Shown one piece after another: positions 1 through 8,286 of a stretch of DNA of 64,000 nt. This DNA comes from Pseudomonas faucium (lineage in GTDB: Bacteria > Pseudomonadota > Gammaproteobacteria > Pseudomonadales > Pseudomonadaceae): contig NZ_BQIP01000012.1 of assembly GCF_021602585.1 (NCBI RefSeq), forward strand, positions 1 through 64,000. The letters run 5' to 3'. The notes beneath the pieces were generated by a model. The model did not search any database, was not told the origin of the DNA, and worked only from the letters and a program-made list of their open reading frames with translations. Position 1 is the stretch's first letter. Every line of letters starts with the position of its first letter. The translations under genes were made by a program, and so were the position numbers.

Positions 1-22
1 AACCACCCCGAGGACCCTCCCC

Positions 23-421
23 ATGGCCAACCCCCACCTGGAATACCACCTGCAACTGCTTCACCACCTGCGCACCATCCTGGTGGCCTTGGGTGAAGCG
101 GATCAGGTACCGGAGGAAAGCCACACCCTGTTCCTCGAACGCTTCGATGAGTTGCTGACGCTGCTACCGCAGGACCCGCTGCAAAGCCAATACCTTGGCC
201 AGGACCTAATCTGCCAGGTCATCCAGCGCTACCCTCAGATCGCCCACCTGGTGCCCCGCGACCTGCTGTGGTTCTTCGGCGGTGATTGCCTTCACTTCAT
301 GCCCGACGAGGAGCTGGAGCTCTATCAAACGCTTGAAGAGCGCCGATACAGCGCGGAGCAAAACGGCGAACCCTTCGATTGGCATGAAGAAAAACAACAA
401 CTCGCCACGCGCCAGCACTGA
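23..421 (+). CDS. PA2817-family conserved hypothetical protein
   Basis: A 132-residue soluble acidic protein with no signal peptide or membrane segment. It resembles the small conserved Pseudomonas family represented by PA2817, whose function is unknown to me. The chosen ATG is preceded by a purine-rich GAGGA about 8 bases upstream. It is the leftmost core gene, and everything from 466 to about 27.85 kb lies between it and the tRNA cluster, which I remember as being close to PA2817 in P. aeruginosa. It converges on the next gene with 44 bases between the stops. The family assignment is from sequence memory. Confidence 0.75.
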   Translation: MANPHLEYHLQLLHHLRTILVALGEADQVPEESHTLFLERFDELLTLLPQDPLQSQYLGQDLICQVIQRYPQIAHLVPRDLLWFFGGDCLHFMPDEELELYQTLEERRYSAEQNGEPFDWHEEKQQLATRQH

Positions 422-465
422 GTAACCCGCTCACCGCTGTGATGACGCAGGACGGCTGGGTTCGC

Positions 466-1977
466 TCACTCGCGCTGCAACCGTTGCACCAGCGAAGCGG
501 AAAAGAATGGCACTGGCACAATCGTCAATGCATAGCGCCATTCAGTCTGGTCACGCAGGTCTTCGGCCATGACGACGGTCATCGCATCTATACCGGCTGA
601 TCCCGGGATGAAATGACCGTCATCCGTTACCGAGCCATCGCCGGTCACGATGTGCCATTTCACCTCTTCGGGTGGCAGTACCCGCTCGCGGCCATCACGA
701 TGAATAAAGAAACAAGTCGGGTAGAGCTGCCCATTGCTCTCTTGAAATCTGATGAAATGCGTGGGCGGCACGAGGGTGACCAGAAATACCCCTTGCGCAC
801 TGCCTTGAGTACCACTGGCAGTTACCCGGTCGACGCGTACAGGTAAATCGATACCGGTGCGATAGGCTGCGGGAATGAAAGTCTCGCTGTTTTCGTTGAA
901 CGTGGCCTGGGGGTCGAATCTTGTAGGCGGGACGTAAAAAACGCCCCCGTTGCGATCAATTGTCCCTTTCGCGTCTCCCTCGATTTGCCAAGTCGAAGGG
1001 TTTTGCAACTCGCCAACAAGCTGCAGGGGCTCTTTTTCGGCGCCCACTTTGACAATTGCCAGCTGTGGAAAAATCGCAGATTTTACGGCTGCCTTGACAG
1101 TCGGCGGCGCTGCACGGTCGGTTGAAGAGGGAGGATTGGAATCATAGTGTGCCTGATATTGTAAATCGCTGAACTTCCACTCGTTCAGTGAGAACGTTCC
1201 AGGGGGCATGACCACATCGACGATCCACCTGGCCTGACTCTCGCCTATCCCGCTCAACAACGGCGCCGTGCCGAGCATCGGAGTCGTGGCGTTTTCAACG
1301 GGTGATTCATGTATTGACTGCGCCTGCGCAGCTGGCATGAATGACTGCGCACGCTTATAAAACTTTACGGTGTCATAGATAAGTCCGCTACTGAAATACC
1401 CGTACAAGTGTTTCGGTTCGGAAACCCTTTGCTCTGCGGGCAGGTTCCACAGCGCAATCGATTTTGCTTGCTCATAATAGCGTTGTATATCCGCAGGCGC
1501 GGGCCGATGGGTTTCAGTCTCGTAATCGTAAAAAGATATCTCCTCCAGCCATCGCCACCGTAGCCTTACCCGTCGGTCCTGCGGGTAACCGCCATCATAA
1601 AACAGGTGAGTATCTTCCTGGCGCATATTGATTCTCAACTCACCGTTCATGGGCATTTGCGTCTGGATGCGAATGATTTGTTTCACACCTACGCTACTTT
1701 CCTTACGTGTCCGTGCCTCCGCGACGGCGGGCGAACCCAGTGCCACATAGAAACGAAAGAAAATACCTGAATAGGTTAAATCGAGGTGCGAATACGTGGT
1801 GATCGCGGTTCTCCATATGCCGGAAACCAATTCTTCAGGCGCCACCATGGCCTCGTCCGCGCCAACACGTTGCTGCAAAAACCGCCGCCAAAGAAACCCC
1901 ACGCGAGGTGGCGCATCTATTTTGAAAGTGTACGCGGCTTCGATATCTGCCTCGCTACCGTCCGTTTTCTTTTCCAT
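466..1977 (-). CDS. Ig-module protein related to the P47-like paralogues
   Basis: 503 residues, no signal peptide or membrane helix. The last 200 residues hold Ig-like modules of the kind found in the proteins at 8287, 11093 and 13698. Each module has a W-x-I/V strand followed by a G-x-F/Y-x-P turn, and the protein ends in a TIVPVPF segment matching the IIPIPF end of those proteins. The N-terminal 300 residues are different: they lack the GWD motif and I do not recognise them. The ATG follows a GGGAG Shine-Dalgarno sequence at about 9 bases. It is transcribed divergently from the fimbrial subunit gene, so this relative of the Rhs-linked proteins sits outside the fimbrial genes. Function unknown; probably part of the same system. 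Confidence 0.7.
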   Translation of the reverse strand: MEKKTDGSEADIEAAYTFKIDAPPRVGFLWRRFLQQRVGADEAMVAPEELVSGIWRTAITTYSHLDLTYSGIFFRFYVALGSPAVAEARTRKESSVGVKQIIRIQTQMPMNGELRINMRQEDTHLFYDGGYPQDRRVRLRWRWLEEISFYDYETETHRPAPADIQRYYEQAKSIALWNLPAEQRVSEPKHLYGYFSSGLIYDTVKFYKRAQSFMPAAQAQSIHESPVENATTPMLGTAPLLSGIGESQARWIVDVVMPPGTFSLNEWKFSDLQYQAHYDSNPPSSTDRAAPPTVKAAVKSAIFPQLAIVKVGAEKEPLQLVGELQNPSTWQIEGDAKGTIDRNGGVFYVPPTRFDPQATFNENSETFIPAAYRTGIDLPVRVDRVTASGTQGSAQGVFLVTLVPPTHFIRFQESNGQLYPTCFFIHRDGRERVLPPEEVKWHIVTGDGSVTDDGHFIPGSAGIDAMTVVMAEDLRDQTEWRYALTIVPVPFFSASLVQRLQRE

Positions 1978-2040
1978 CTTGCCGCGCTCCCGGTGTGTTA
2001 TGGCTCCGGCCAGAAAAACACCCTTGGCTTCAACGGTAAA

Positions 2041-2057
2041 CTGGCATTTTTACCAGT
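2041..2057 (+). promoter_or_regulatory. Candidate regulator site shared with the 18-kb promoter
   Basis: The 17-base motif CTGGCATTTTTACCAGT lies in the divergent region between the gene starting at 1977 and the fimbrial subunit gene. It includes the right arm of an inverted repeat AACTGG-N8-CCAGTT (2039-2058). A 15-of-17 match occurs in reverse orientation at 18063-18079, in the other divergent promoter of the island. It may be an operator for a common regulator. Inference only. Confidence 0.35.
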
Positions 2058-2224
2058 TGTCATCCGCAGTCAGATTTACCCATAGTGCAAATCAGGCTTT
2101 TCCTACATCTGAATGTGAACACGCATTTTACTATGCGCACCGTCATCGCAGGCTTGAACCGCGTATTGCAGGTTTAAGAAATCAGCAACCTTTACTTTCA
2201 GACGTCCGCAGCACGGAGACACTC

Positions 2225-2773
2225 ATGAAAAAAACCCTTCTCGTTTTAGCGCTGGGCATTGCCAGCACTAGCGCCTTCGCCAATACCGGTTCGATCAACT
2301 TCTACGGCCAAGTTCACGCTGGCACTTGCCCAATCGAAATCATCGACCCGTCAACCGGATTGCCGATGGCGCGAATCAACATGGGTAACGTCAATGTTGC
2401 TCAATTCGACGCTGTGGGCGACGAAGCAGCCTCCCGCACCTTCGGCATGCGCATTACTCCAGGGGGAGGCTGCACCATACCTCCGCCACCCGCCACACCA
2501 GCCGCGAATGTGACTTTCACTGCTGCCTATGGCGGCGCAGGTAACAACGGTGCGTTGTATGCACTAGAGCCCGGCGGCGCACAGAACCTGGCCTTGACCA
2601 TCAAGGATAATACTGGCACGGCGGTCGTCAATGGCGCAAAATCCAAAGACTACCCACTGAGCGATACCAACCCCACCACCATGATCTTCTCTGCCGCCTA
2701 CAAGTCTACTGCTGCAGGGGTGACTGCCGGCACCGCCAACACCGACGTGCAATTCCTTGTCGATATTCCATGA
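2225..2773 (+). CDS. Fimbrial major subunit-like pilin
   Basis: 182 residues starting MKKTLLVLALG, with a classic signal peptide cleaved near AFA-NTG. The mature part begins with the NTGSINFYG strand typical of type-1-like pilins. It has two cysteines (TCPIE and GGCTIPP) placed for the usual pilin disulphide, and a C-terminal beta strand ending VDIP. The open frame extends upstream, but this ATG has GGAG at the right distance and is the only start that places the signal peptide at the N-terminus. It is followed by a chaperone and a close paralogue (3638), so it is probably the main structural subunit of a chaperone-usher fimbria. Confidence 0.88.
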   Translation: MKKTLLVLALGIASTSAFANTGSINFYGQVHAGTCPIEIIDPSTGLPMARINMGNVNVAQFDAVGDEAASRTFGMRITPGGGCTIPPPPATPAANVTFTAAYGGAGNNGALYALEPGGAQNLALTIKDNTGTAVVNGAKSKDYPLSDTNPTTMIFSAAYKSTAAGVTAGTANTDVQFLVDIP

Positions 2774-2837
2774 CATGTTCCCCAAGTGCGCATGCAGCAC
2801 TTGGGGAGCCTTTCCCTTTTTCTGAAGGTATCGCCGA

Positions 2838-3563
2838 ATGAAAACTCATTTGCGCAACCTTGTGCTGGCTGCCGGCCTGGCAACCACCCTGTCACCCGCG
2901 CAGGCAGCGTTGACCGTCAACATGACCCGCATCGTTTTCGATAGCGATAAGCGCAGCACTTCAGTCGTGATCGCCAACCCCAGTCCGCGCCCCTATGCGG
3001 TTCAAAGTTGGGTCAATACCGCCAAGGACGACACGGATACAGCCGTGCCATTGGCGATCTCACCTGGCTTGTTCAGGCTAGACCCGGGTAAAGAGCAGAT
3101 GGTGCAAATCAGCCGCCTGCCTAATCAGTTGCCCACGGATCGCGAAACACTGTTCTACATGAATGTGCAGGAAATCCCCGAAATCAATCCCGAGGATGAG
3201 AATGTACTGAATGTCGCATTGCGCACTCGTCTCAAGCTTTTCTACCGCCCCAGCTCGCTGAAAACCAAGCCGGCCGAGCAGGTTGGAGAACTCAAATGGT
3301 CGCTGCGTTCGGTGAGTGGGAAGGTGCAACTGGTGGTAAACAACCCCACGCCCTACCACTATACTTTCGGGCGCCTGGAAGTCAGTGGCGCTGGCAAGAC
3401 CGAGGCCATACAGGCAATGGCCATGGCACCGCCATTCGGTCAGCAGGCCTACGACCTGGCCACTACCAAGACCTTCAGCGGGCTGACGATCACGTTCACC
3501 ACCATCAATGACTACGGCGTGCACACCCCTGCTGTACAAAAGCCGTTGCCTGCACTGCCCTGA
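2838..3563 (+). CDS. Periplasmic fimbrial chaperone, PapD/FimC family
   Basis: 241 residues with a signal peptide ending AQA-ALTV. The N-terminal Ig-like domain carries the family landmarks: the TRIVF strand with the subunit-anchoring Arg, the strand around RSTSVVIANPS, the ISRLPNQLP hinge, and RLKLFYRP with the second anchoring basic residue and the interdomain turn. The C-terminal domain (about 155-241) contains VNNPTPYH and the terminal NDYG strand. It should stabilise the pilins at 2225 and 3638 by donor-strand complementation in the periplasm and deliver them to the usher, whose gene lies 20 kb away at 24149. Length is normal. Confidence 0.93.
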   Translation: MKTHLRNLVLAAGLATTLSPAQAALTVNMTRIVFDSDKRSTSVVIANPSPRPYAVQSWVNTAKDDTDTAVPLAISPGLFRLDPGKEQMVQISRLPNQLPTDRETLFYMNVQEIPEINPEDENVLNVALRTRLKLFYRPSSLKTKPAEQVGELKWSLRSVSGKVQLVVNNPTPYHYTFGRLEVSGAGKTEAIQAMAMAPPFGQQAYDLATTKTFSGLTITFTTINDYGVHTPAVQKPLPALP

Positions 3564-3637
3564 ATACACAGCGAGCCATCAGCACTTGCGATCCACGCAG
3601 AATGCTTCGATGCGCTGTCACCTGCCAGGAACACACC

Positions 3638-4177
3638 ATGAAATACACCCTGCTCGCTATTGGGTTAGGCTTGGTCAGCAGCCAAGCCCTTGCCAACACG
3701 GGGTCGGTCAATTTCTACGGCAATGTCCATTCCGGGACCTGCTCGATCGAGATTGTCGACCCTTCAACCGGCCTGCCCGTCAGTCGAATCTACATGGGCA
3801 ATGTCAATGCCGCGCAGTTCAAGCAAGCCGATGACGAAGCGGCTTCGCGGGCATTTGGTTTACGCCTCACGCCAGGTGCCAACTGCATACTCGTACCGGG
3901 GGCCTACACCACCGTGACCTTTACCGGCAAGTACGGCGGCGCAGGCAATGCCGGTACGCTCTACGCCCTGGAGCCCGGCGGCGCTCAAGGCCTGGCATTG
4001 ATCATCAAAGATGACCTTGGCACCCCGATAAGCCCGACGGTACCTTCCCGGCAATACCCTCTGGATGACAGCAAACCTAGCACCATGCTGTTCTCCGCCG
4101 CCTACAAGGCCACTGCCGGCGACGTAACCGCCGGCTTTGCCAATACCGACATCGGCTTCTCCGTAGACATTCCATAA
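3638..4177 (+). CDS. Second fimbrial subunit, paralogue of the 2225 pilin
   Basis: 179 residues, with signal peptide MKYTLLAIGLGLVSS ending QALA-NTG. It aligns along its whole length with the pilin at 2225: NTGSVNFYGNVHSGTCSIEI, DPSTGLP, MGNVN-AQF, YALEPGGAQ, FSAAYK-TA, VDIP. The two cysteines are conserved. The pair probably arose by duplication around the chaperone gene and may serve as major and minor or alternative subunits. The start was chosen for the signal peptide, with an AGGAA Shine-Dalgarno 8 bases upstream. A rho-independent terminator follows at once. Confidence 0.88.
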   Translation: MKYTLLAIGLGLVSSQALANTGSVNFYGNVHSGTCSIEIVDPSTGLPVSRIYMGNVNAAQFKQADDEAASRAFGLRLTPGANCILVPGAYTTVTFTGKYGGAGNAGTLYALEPGGAQGLALIIKDDLGTPISPTVPSRQYPLDDSKPSTMLFSAAYKATAGDVTAGFANTDIGFSVDIP

Positions 4178-4211
4178 GCACAAGTGCCGTAGCCCGGCCA
4201 CGCGTTGAGAC

Positions 4212-4245
4212 AATGCTCCGCATCGCAAGATGGGGAGCATTTTTT
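4212..4245 (+). terminator. Rho-independent terminator after the fimbrial subunits
   Basis: AATGCTCC pairs with GGAGCATT across a 14-base loop and is followed by a run of T. It closes the subunit-chaperone-subunit transcript, so the usher and adhesin at 24-28 kb need their own promoter. Confidence 0.8.
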
Positions 4246-4326
4246 CATGGCTTGCATTCAGGCGCGGTCGCAGGCGAGCTTGAATGCATGCTCGGATAGG
4301 CCGGTTACCCCTGATCATTCAAAGCA

Positions 4327-4349
4327 AAAGGGCCGCATAGCGGCCCTTT
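4327..4349. terminator. Hairpin terminator at the end of the minus-strand Rhs operon
   Basis: Perfect 10-bp stem AAAGGGCCGC / GCGGCCCTTT with a 3-base loop. On the minus strand it lies just past the Rhs stop codon at 4402 and is followed by TTTGCTTT. It may work in both directions. Confidence 0.7.
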
Positions 4350-4401
4350 ACGACAGTTTTGCAGGAGAGCGCAAGCGCCCTCCCTCACCCCACATAGCCC
4401 T

Positions 4402-7400
4402 TCAGCTATCCTGGCTGGCCAAGCGGTCCAACGCATCGTACCCATAGCCTGCCACGGTGCCGTCCAGCAGTTCGACACTGGCAAGCCGGCCCAGTGGATC
4501 GTAGCTCAAGCCCCTGCCCTGCTCGTCGCTGATCATGTTCCCGTCCGGGTCATACTGCAGCGTCACCGGTGCCGGATAGTCTGCATGGGTATTTTCTATA
4601 CCGGTCAACTGCGCAGGATCAGCTGGGTTCTCGAACAGGTAAGTGGCTTCGTTAAACTCCTGCTTGCCCTCGGCGCCGTCGAACGCCGTGAACACCCAGG
4701 TGATGTTGTCGATCCTGTCGAACTCGAACTGCTGCTCGCGGATGGTTTTGCCGCAAGGATCCTGCGGCGCCAGAGGCCCTTTGCAGGTGTAGCCCTCCAG
4801 CCGGCCGCGCAAGTCATAATCGTATTTTTCCTCGCGCAGAATCTCACCGTCCTGGCTCAGTACACGCAGTGTGAGCTGGTCCAGCGCACTGTATTGCTGG
4901 GTGAGTTCCTGGACACTGTCCGGGAAAGTGAAACGGCGAAGCTTTTCCCTTCCCAGGTCGTCATATTCAAGCTCGGTGAGCAGCCAGCGCTCGCACGCGG
5001 CATCATCCTCGCCCTCGACGCCGTCGCAGGTCTTGTAGCTCTTGAGGTTACCCAGCGCGTCGTAGCTGAACGTGGTCGACAATCCGCCCAACCAGGTTTT
5101 TTCCAGGCGCCCCGCCGCATCGTACCGGTAGTGCTGCGTCTGCCCGAGCACGTCTTGATACGCCAGTGCACGCCCTTGCAAGCTGGCACCGTAGGTCATG
5201 CTCCAGGATTCGCTGCCGACTGTACGGGTTTCTAGCTTGAGCTCACCCGTGCTGAAATAATCACGGGTCAGTTCCTGGCCCGGCTCACCACAGTAGGTAA
5301 GGCGCGCGTTCTCACGGTCATAGGTATACTTGGCCTCGACCGCAGCACTCTGGGCCTGCCCTGGCAGAGGCAGCACGCGGCGAACTTCAGGTTGATCGGT
5401 CAGTTGCAGCGTGTAGTCGTACTCGATCTCTCGGTTGGCTGGCGTGCGCACCTTCCAAGGTTTGTTCTGCCCGACTTCGTAGAACATCACACGCTTGCGA
5501 CCGCCTGTGATGGACAGGCTCATGCGGTCCAGCCCATCGAACGCTTGTTCGCCCAGAACAGCGCCATTGACCGCAATCTTCACAGGCAGGTCTTCGCTAC
5601 TGTGTGGCGCGTAGTCACGGTGCACCACGCTTCTGTCGGCCAAGGTCTGGTCGACCAGGCGATCGAAGGCATCGTAGGCGTTGCGGGTAACCGCGTTACG
5701 GCCATCGATTTCCCGAACAGTGCGGCCCAGCCCATCATAAAAGTACTGATGTTTGCTGAGCACCTTGTTCTGCCGGTCAAAACGCTGCACAACGTCCGGT
5801 TGCTCGAACAGGTTCAGGTAGGTCACCGTCTTGCCTTGGGTGAGCGTGCCGTCCTTCGACTCGCTCCAGCTGGTCTGAATCGGCAAATTGCCCGACTCGG
5901 CCGTACCGATCGGATCGGTGTGCGTGTGATGCTGTACGTCGTCCGGGCCGATTTCAGTGCAACGCTGGCCCCAGTTGTCGTAGAGGTAGCGGGACCGAAG
6001 CGGTACCTGCTCGCCCCCGAACCAGTCATGCTCGGTTTCTTCAAGCAACTGGCCAAGCGCATCGTAGCGCGCCTCGTAGCGCACTCGGAATGTTTCCTGC
6101 TGCAGGCTGTCTTCGGCGTCGGCATCGTGACGCTGCTCGAGCACGAGGCGGTTGAGCCCATCGATCAACGAACGCGTGCCGACACCTTTGACGTCGATGG
6201 AGGTCTGCCAAGCCTGCTGGCCATCACTGCCTACCAGGTAGTACTGGTAGTGGCGCGAAGCCGTGTACGCAGGATCGTTGGGTGACACCGTCTCGCTGGT
6301 CGTGCGGTTCAGGGCGTCATAGGTATAGGCGATCTCGATATCAGCGTCGTCGCGGTTGAGCAAGGGCTCGCCGATCAGGATCGAATCCTTGAGCGTAATG
6401 ACCTTGACCGTATTTCGAGGCAACTGGGTGTCGTCATCTTCCAGGCCATGGTCAAAACCTGTGATCGTCTGCTCGGTTACCAGCGCAGGTTCACCGTCGA
6501 CCAGCTCTTTCTGGTAGTCGAAGCTTTGCGTGGTCAGGTTACCGTTCATGTCCAATGTCTGCGTCAGTGGGCGGCCATGGCGCAGCAGGTCAGTCACGTC
6601 GTCCACGGGCTCGATGCTGGTGACTTGCAGTGGCGGCTGCTCGACGTCACCGACCACTTCACACAGTGTGATGCGCTCCTCCAGCAACCAGGTATCAGCA
6701 TCGCCACCCACCGTGCCCAACGCTTGGTAACGGTAGCCAGTACGTAATGTCGGTGCTGGCTCATCGCCTCGCGGAGCTGGGATCACGGTTGAGTGCTTGA
6801 GCGAGCGCTCGAACAGTTCCGGGTCGGGCGGACAGCCGTCCTCGCCTTGTGCGGGGTAGAACTCACTCACCACTTGCTGGCCGTTCGGCATGACCTGCTT
6901 GATCAGGTTACCCAAGGTGTTGTAGGCCGTTTCGGTGACTTCATAACGAGATCTGCCCGGCTCGGCGGTCAGTGCCCACGACTGGGTGGAGCGCTTGGGC
7001 ATCTGGAAGTTGCCCAACTGGTTGTCGATCGGTTCTGCCACGTTGCCGTGGTATTCGACCCGTGTGCTTTGGACGTGCCCGGCCTGTTGCGTGATTTCGG
7101 CTTCCATCAGGTGGAAGCGGTTGTACACCCGCTCTACCGTGCGCAATTCAACCTCTTCACCGTCATCATCAAGCCCCCAGAAGTGCGCCGTCGAGCCATA
7201 TCGGTAGCTGGGTTGAGCTCTGAAAACGTTGTCCTGGCCGTCGTTGCTCCAGGTGATGCCGCTGTTGTATCCGACGAAATTGTGGTCAAAGGTCTGGCCA
7301 CTTTGCGGGTCTTTATAAAGATAGGTGTAAGTCGTTTTCACGGGTTGCTGAGCGGCACCTGGATTCAGCACATGGGTGGTGACACGGGGCAGGGCCACGC

Positions 7401-8229
7401 GCTCGCCGTTCGTGGGCAATACATGCCCCGGATCACCGTTATCGCCGTAGCTGATGTGCTCCACCGCCCCAGAGGGCGTATGCAACTTTGTCACACAGGT
7501 CAGTTCACGCACCGTGCCATATTCGATCCGCCAGCTGGCGAGGTCTGAGGTCGGCAGGGTGATCTTGGTCAATTCGCGGTTGAACATCTCCAGCGCATAG
7601 CGAGCCCGCGGCAGCTTGCTCGGGTCTGCATTGGGGTGCACGTCGATGGTCACCCCGGCCGTCGTGTAAGCCAACTTGAGCAGGTGCTGGGTTTGCTCAT
7701 CACTGTCGCGATAACTGACGGATTCCAGGTACGCTGTGCTCGGGCTGTAAGCAAGCGTCACCTTGTGCCCGGAGGGCGAATAGACTTCGGTTGGCAGGTA
7801 CACAGGATAAGTACCAGCCTGTTTGGTCAGCACTTCCACCAAGCCGGACTTGTGCACGACGCGGTACCGGTCCTTGCCCTCCACGGTGTCATCGTGGAAG
7901 TGGAAGGTGTCGAGTTTTTTCTCGCGGATGCCTGGCTGCGCACCGCTGCCAGTCACTTTGAAAGATTCTCCGCTAGACAGCGTCAACATTTGCGTGCCAG
8001 GCACATATTGGGAAAGGGCCAAGCTCCAGCCTTTGCCAAAACCGCTGTCTTCATCATTCAGCGGGCTGAAGAACAGGCGCAGGGGTAACTGCGGGCCGGC
8101 CAGTTCGTTACCAATGAGCGCGGGCAACTCGATGCCCAGTGTATATTGCCCCGTGCGCGGGTCCACACTGTTCTGAAAGAAACTCTGAAAGTTGAAAGCA
8201 TTGGAATGCACGACGTTATGGCTTGCCAT
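4402..8229 (-). CDS. Rhs/YD-repeat protein lacking core motif and toxin tail
   Basis: 1275 residues. It opens with VHSNAFNFQSF and DPRTGQYTL, as in Pseudomonas insecticidal-type Rhs proteins, then has many YD repeats (for example YDALGQLLEE, YDGLGRTVRE, YDAAGRLEKT, YDALDRLASQ). It is homologous to the Rhs at 18828 across its length but stops inside the repeats, at about residue 1275 of that protein. It therefore lacks the last repeats, the conserved Rhs core (LLGFNGE...DPSGH) and any C-terminal toxin. The chosen ATG has GGAGG at 7 bases; a TTG four codons earlier is also open. It is the last gene of the minus-strand operon. It could be an empty cocoon subunit or a decayed gene. Confidence 0.85.
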   Translation of the reverse strand: MASHNVVHSNAFNFQSFFQNSVDPRTGQYTLGIELPALIGNELAGPQLPLRLFFSPLNDEDSGFGKGWSLALSQYVPGTQMLTLSSGESFKVTGSGAQPGIREKKLDTFHFHDDTVEGKDRYRVVHKSGLVEVLTKQAGTYPVYLPTEVYSPSGHKVTLAYSPSTAYLESVSYRDSDEQTQHLLKLAYTTAGVTIDVHPNADPSKLPRARYALEMFNRELTKITLPTSDLASWRIEYGTVRELTCVTKLHTPSGAVEHISYGDNGDPGHVLPTNGERVALPRVTTHVLNPGAAQQPVKTTYTYLYKDPQSGQTFDHNFVGYNSGITWSNDGQDNVFRAQPSYRYGSTAHFWGLDDDGEEVELRTVERVYNRFHLMEAEITQQAGHVQSTRVEYHGNVAEPIDNQLGNFQMPKRSTQSWALTAEPGRSRYEVTETAYNTLGNLIKQVMPNGQQVVSEFYPAQGEDGCPPDPELFERSLKHSTVIPAPRGDEPAPTLRTGYRYQALGTVGGDADTWLLEERITLCEVVGDVEQPPLQVTSIEPVDDVTDLLRHGRPLTQTLDMNGNLTTQSFDYQKELVDGEPALVTEQTITGFDHGLEDDDTQLPRNTVKVITLKDSILIGEPLLNRDDADIEIAYTYDALNRTTSETVSPNDPAYTASRHYQYYLVGSDGQQAWQTSIDVKGVGTRSLIDGLNRLVLEQRHDADAEDSLQQETFRVRYEARYDALGQLLEETEHDWFGGEQVPLRSRYLYDNWGQRCTEIGPDDVQHHTHTDPIGTAESGNLPIQTSWSESKDGTLTQGKTVTYLNLFEQPDVVQRFDRQNKVLSKHQYFYDGLGRTVREIDGRNAVTRNAYDAFDRLVDQTLADRSVVHRDYAPHSSEDLPVKIAVNGAVLGEQAFDGLDRMSLSITGGRKRVMFYEVGQNKPWKVRTPANREIEYDYTLQLTDQPEVRRVLPLPGQAQSAAVEAKYTYDRENARLTYCGEPGQELTRDYFSTGELKLETRTVGSESWSMTYGASLQGRALAYQDVLGQTQHYRYDAAGRLEKTWLGGLSTTFSYDALGNLKSYKTCDGVEGEDDAACERWLLTELEYDDLGREKLRRFTFPDSVQELTQQYSALDQLTLRVLSQDGEILREEKYDYDLRGRLEGYTCKGPLAPQDPCGKTIREQQFEFDRIDNITWVFTAFDGAEGKQEFNEATYLFENPADPAQLTGIENTHADYPAPVTLQYDPDGNMISDEQGRGLSYDPLGRLASVELLDGTVAGYGYDALDRLASQDS

Positions 8230-8286
8230 GATGGCCTCCAAAAGGACTAATTATTAAGTCCCCCCCGTGAAGGAGGGAGAACACGA

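Noticed and set aside
4180-4401. Frameshifted remainder of the truncated Rhs downstream of its stop
   Set aside because: The bases after the stop encode no core-like peptide in any frame and hold a terminator, so a simple frameshift does not explain the truncation.
5392-6285. 297-codon plus-strand open frame
   Set aside because: Lies wholly inside the minus-strand Rhs gene; composition reflects high-GC antisense frames, and no family or start signal is seen.
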